Assembly: GCF_964355755.1 (NCBI RefSeq)
Contig: NC_092676.1
Span: 22,428,288 to 22,492,287 of the forward strand
DNA: 64,000 bases
Direction: 5' to 3'
Source: Antedon mediterranea
Lineage: Eukaryota > Echinodermata > Crinoidea > Comatulida > Antedonidae
The notes under the pieces are model-generated. The model was given only the letters and a program-made list of their open reading frames with translations, was not told the origin of the DNA and ran no database searches. Positions within the stretch are counted from its first letter, which is position 1; the number at the start of each line of letters is the position of its first letter. Below are positions 38,201 through 44,200 of the stretch, in pieces. Made by a program: the position numbers and the translations under genes.

Positions 38201-41200
38201 GCGATCTCATCAAAGTTTGTTCTATGGTCAGATCTGAACTGAGTCCTGCCCAGAACTTGTCAGTGCGTCTTACTACATGGAAACCATTCTTGAATCTATG
38301 GTAAATTTGCGGGTGCTCTTCTGGAAGTTTCAGCATATGCTCTAAGAAGAAGTGTGATGATCTTAGGTAATTAAAATTACCACTTGCAGCCAGAACTGGT
38401 AAACTATCCTGAATAGATTTCAGCATCAAGTTCCAATTTCCAGAACGGTCGGCAGTCACTAAATTTCTGGCTAGCTTTACCATACTCATGTATTTCATAA
38501 AAAGGCATGACGTTCTTGACTTTGAATCCAACAACATTTTCAACTCATTTAGAGGTAATTCAACATTATATCTTTCTGGAATATCAATGATATTTGCTTC
38601 ATTATTTTCAATCTTAGTATAGATATTTTCAAGTTTTGTGATTGATGCTGTAAGGTTGCTCTCTTCTTCTAACATATCTAACAACAACAAATTCAAAGAC
38701 TTTTCCATGAGTAAGTGACCCCGGAAAGCTTTGTTGACTGCTTTTCCAGTAAGCATATGGTGAACTACATTTTCACCATAAATGGTAGCAAGAATTTCTT
38801 GCAAACCACTTCCTTCCATCAGCTTTCCTATTGCTCCAAGGAGATCCATGAGAAAGTGAAATCCACCCATCATGACAACTACGTTTTTCAGTTCTGGTGA
38901 GTTTATAATTATTTCAACAGCCTTCCAGTAGAGTGGTTGGTCAAAAGTAACTACCGCATCTTGGTCATGTTTCTTCGCAATAGTTGATACATAGTGTAAA
39001 CCTGAAAGTAAACATGATCGATCACCTGAATACAAGTCAATCATTGGCAAGAAGTTGATTGTAGAAACTCCTGGATAATCTTGTTGACTGTGCACTCTTG
39101 TCATTATTCCTTGCCATAACGGCATTGGTCGTTTAAATTTAACACTGAATTCCCATAAAAGATCAACTTTCAATTCAACTGCAGGAAGCACTGGTAGCTC
39201 ATGAAATATTTTATCTAGATGACTCTTTCCATAACCATATTGAAGAATCGGTATCTTTGGAGTTGAACTGGGAGGGTTGTCTTTTTGAGGTTTTCTACAT
39301 ATAGTGTGGTGAGTCATCTTCTTGGCTGGTGTAGTTGCCGCAATGATACCAAGACCATGAAAGCTTCCCTTTCCATCCAGTGTATTAGTATTATGGTCTA
39401 CATTGTCTTGTGCAAACAATAACTGAAAGACATTTCCATCGTCTTCAAAGTCTTCTAGAAAGTCATAAGTGTTAGCAGCATTGATATAGTAACGTTGGAC
39501 CTCTTCATACGACGCACAAAATCCTAGATTATGCAACTCATCTACTATGAATTTTGATCTTGTTAAATGGTGTAGTTGCACAGCCAAGCCATGTTGCAGT
39601 GGTGCCAAAACAGCTCTAGGTCGCACTGCCTGTATCATAGCCTGGCCAATGCTTGCTGACTTTATTGGCGTCTTCTCTTTGCTGAATAAAATGACAACAA
39701 AGGTGGCAGAAACTCTAAAGCTTTGTCTGCACTCAATTCTGATGTGTCTGGATATACTGTTAAATCTGAAGTTAAGGTCTTCATTTCTGCTTTTAAAAGT
39801 CTGGCAGCAGCTCCGACTATCTCCGAAGTTTCATCATCCAGGCTACCAACATTTCTATCATAAAAAGACCTGTTAAAATATAAGTTATAGCATTTGAAAT
39901 ATACATTTTGTTGTATCTAAAATGAATAATAATAAAAACAACCTTGTTACTTTTAAAATAATTGTACATTACTGACCTTAAGATTTCAGCAGCACTGATA
40001 TTCAAAGTAACAATATCCTCTTTTCCTTGTTCTTCGATTATGTATATGTCATTCTTAAATCTTTCTATTAGTAGTTTCTTAAAATACCTTCGAGCATATG
40101 GTTCTGAATATTCTCCCATTTTGTCTAGAAACAGAAATAAATAATATGATTGATTTATGTTCATTTTGTAACCTACACAAATATTTGTTAATCTGATACT
40201 TGATATTATACATTACTTACCAACTAATACAGACATTGGAAACAGTTCTGTGTCATGGTCTTCAATAAACTCACAAACGTTATCAAATGCAATCAATTGG
40301 TCCTTTGTTTTGATTCTACCACGGGAGTGTTGACCAGGTTCCTTTTTCATATATCCACTAGCTTGAGAGGTTTTACTTGGAATTCCATAGCCATTACGAA
40401 AACTGGAATTACATATGGCATGGTATCTCGATTCAGATGCAGGCAAATCATTGTAAAACTCTAAGCGACAATTAACATCCGTTGCCCACTCGTCATTTCT
40501 TTTTGTAATTACGTTTTTCATAGAAGCTGCAAACCTCATAGTTTGGACATGATGATAGACTAATTTTGATCTTTCGTTGATCTTGTGTCCACATAAGATA
40601 CAATCTATATCATTGTTAAAGTCACTTAAACTACGAGTCAGTTTTAGCTTTTTTTCTTGCGATGTTAGCTGTCTCTGAAAAATAAAGGATACATTACATT
40701 TACATTACATTACATTATAATATAAAATAGCTTGATAATAATAATAAATAATAAATGTTATGTTATTACATTATAAAATAGCCCTTTGTTCTAGTTTTCA
40801 ATTAACAGGAATTACCTTTGTGCCTTTAATGTATGGCCAGCGGCATTCATTATGAACATACTGCCCTATAGCAGTAACAATGTTGACTCCTTGTTCCAAA
40901 AGTGCCCTATTCAAGGTTAGTACTCCTTTCTGATACAGTTTATTTACACCACTGTCAGTTGTGTTCACAGTTTTCAAACACAATGCACAGCTAGGTAATT
41001 CTTCTGACAGCTCTTGTGAAAGTGTTACCTGTAAATTTTAGACATACACTATTGTATATTATATAAAAATATTTAAATAGGCTTACACTGATTGATATTA
41101 AGTTATATTAGCATATATTGTTTAAAAAATGCCAAAAGTTATTCAAATAAAAGTATTTGCCGCTATATATATAACATATAATTATAAGATATCCTTCATT

Positions 41201-44200
41201 TTAATGTCCACAAAATAATTGACATACCAACTGATCGCTAGAGTCCAGTGTATCCATTGTAAATCAAGACATTTATTTTGGTGGTAAAAATAACCATACA
41301 CTCTATAGTGGTAAAACGGAAATACATAATTAGAGTATGACTACAGCCTAGCTACAGGCTGGGCCTAGTCTATGCATATTATATTATAGTAGTCCAAATT
41401 TTGAAGTAAATTAGTAAAAAAAATAAATATGATTATAATGTTTATCATTAAAAATTATATAAAAAAATTTAAATTAGCAAACATTCCACTACTACTAATA
41501 ATAATAGGTGTTACAAGCTAGGCCTAGTAGCCTAGTAATGTATATAAATTTGTCTTCAATTGGTCTAATCTGAGCCCATTGTTGCCTTGACCTAGCTAGG
41601 CCTAGGTCTATATTTAGGCCTATATTTCTTAGAAGGCTTATACATTATAATATATATTTTTTAATTGCTAATTACATGTTTATAGTAATTGGAAATAAAC
41701 TTACCAGAGGTTGTATTGATATTTATATAACACTAGACAACAAATAGTTGCTGGAAAATATGTAGTCAGTCAGTTAAAATACAAATTTGCTTTGCTGGTC
41801 CCTGATTGGTTGAAAGTTAAAACAGCTGCTTTGATTGGTTAATTTACATTTAATACTTTAGACAGTTCATTTTGATACTACCAGGTGAACATGTAGGCAT
41901 ACAGAGTAATTTACTTTATACATTTAAATATTTTTCCTTTAATTTTATAAAATTCTAAATGATGTGCCATTGCTCATTGTTGGCATTGATATCGCTATGT
42001 GTATCATTTAAATGACGTATTGGACATTTAATGTATTGTGAGTACTGTATAAAAAGTATTAATGATGCCATCTGACTGCTTTGATAATATGTTAATTGTA
42101 TTTATTGACCCCAGAAACCTAGGTTTAGACACTACTTTTGTCCTGTTTGGTGCAGTAGTTGAAGAGTTATGAACAATTAATGAATAAAGGTCAATGACCT
42201 TTGACCCCGACTATCTGACCAATCGCACAAGTGACCAAAAATTTGAAAAAACTTTATTTTGTTGTTTGACCACTAAACCATAGATGTAGACACCACATTT
42301 GTCTTTTTAAACCCAGGAGTTGAGGAGTTATGAGCCATCAAATGCCACAAAAAGGTCACTGACCTTTGACCCTCAATATTTCACTAACGCAGCAACTAGA
42401 ACGCTGCAAAAATTTTTTGGTAATTATTCACACCTAAAGCTACAAGAAAATACCAAAAGACCTTTTATTAGAATTTTTTCAAGGTTACATAGGATAAATG
42501 TCACATATAGCCTGTACTATATGTTAAAATAGAATATTGTTTTTAATTTGCAACTCAGACAAAATCACTACATGAAATGTTATTTCTAGACAAACTCACT
42601 CCAACAAATTTTAATTAATTGATTACAATTATGAAAGAGAAAATAGTTTTAAATATTATTATTAACAAATTATTATTTCAAACATATACAGATTAAGATT
42701 TTTTTATAAATTTGTAATACTGTACTGACAAAAAGGATCTATGGTAGTTATTATAGCATTGTTCTCTAAATTGCAGTTGAAATATAAATGTATATACCAC
42801 ATTTGATTTAAAAAATACATAATTTTCATTATTGTAAGTAGAAAAAAAAATTGTATTGTTTAGTTAAATCAAATAAAAATTAAATTTCATGACATTATTT
42901 TAATATTTCACTCTGTTGCCTAAAATGTTTACATTATTAGACTGCATGAGTATAGTTTCAACTCTTATACTTGGATCATGTCAAAATAATATACTAATAC
43001 AATAATAATACTATAGTATACAAATAATGAATGTTTATGAGTGCAATGGTACAAATAATGGCACGAGGTGAATGATGAAAGGTTATATCAACAAGGCAAA
43101 GCCGAGTTGATATAACCTTTCATCATTCACCAAGTGCCATTATTTGTACCATTACACGAATACAAAACATTCATTATTTGTTTTATATAACATCTAAATA
43201 AATTCTAGTTATTTGAATCAAATAAAAGGTAGCCCTAGCCAAAGCTTACTACATTTCATTCACACACATTTGATTAAAAACAGTAACATTTGGTTTTTAA
43301 TAATGTTATATTAAATGTTATATTTATATGGATTTCGTAAACACACCTACTTTTGTGTTAATTATGTCAACAAACGACCAAACAATCCTAGGCCTAGCAA
43401 GGCTAAAACGCCTAGGCTAGGCCTAGCCTAATACTAGCATGGCCTAGGCTAGACCTAGTAGCCTAGTGTACTAGCTTGGCTGAAAGGCAAAACTTCGACA
43501 GACAATTGGAACTTATCTAAGCTAATTATGGTTTTTCCAACAATTCCACGTCTTGTAGGGATGTCCCCATTAATTAATCAAAATCCTAAAAACGATCTAA
43601 AGCTAATTTAAATGCCTTTTTGAATGAAATTAGTACATAATGTCCAAATCGTACACAAATATCTGCTGCTGTTGCATATCTCGCGGTGGTGTTTACAAAT
43701 GAAACTGAGACCAGACGACAGGTGGCGCTGTTGTATTTCACAGTACATAGCCATATCATAGGATAATTTGTGTACTAGATTTTTTTTCATCCGCGAGACG
43801 TTTTTTTTTTCGTACACAAAAATTTTTCAAAAAGTACTATTTAACGATCGTTGAATAGTGCGTACTATTGCACGCCATGTGACCCACATTCGTCCAATCA
43901 AATGACAGGAATTTATATAGGTGTTATATAATACATGTTATGAAAGGATTTGTTTCTCAGATAAATTACTGCAAACAAATTTAAATTAATTGATTGAGAG
44001 AGATTATAATTTGCAACATTTTTAATAAAATATTATTTCAAACAGTTGTTGAAATCTGACAACAAAATAAATAACTCATTCATTCATGTAATTGTATTGA
44101 TATATGATGAAATATGACCTGAAATATATGAGTACCAAATTTGGTTTAATTATGATTCATGCTTGTCAAAATATGATTACAAACATGATTTTGTTAAAAT

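Larger units (their letters stand above)
35747..42519. mobile_element. 6.8-kb DNA transposon with ~0.5-kb TIRs
   Basis: The ends are TAGTACAGGC / GCCTGTACTA, flanked by TAT at 35744-35746 and 42520-42522. The empty site ATACTATGTTAAAATAG is seen in other array units. The TIRs (35747-36259 and 42001-42519) are highly similar apart from ~15 bp near the right tip. The single gene inside reads on the minus strand. The superfamily cannot be assigned from sequence alone; the 3-bp TSD plus the CXC/nuclease protein is unusual. Confidence 0.85.
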
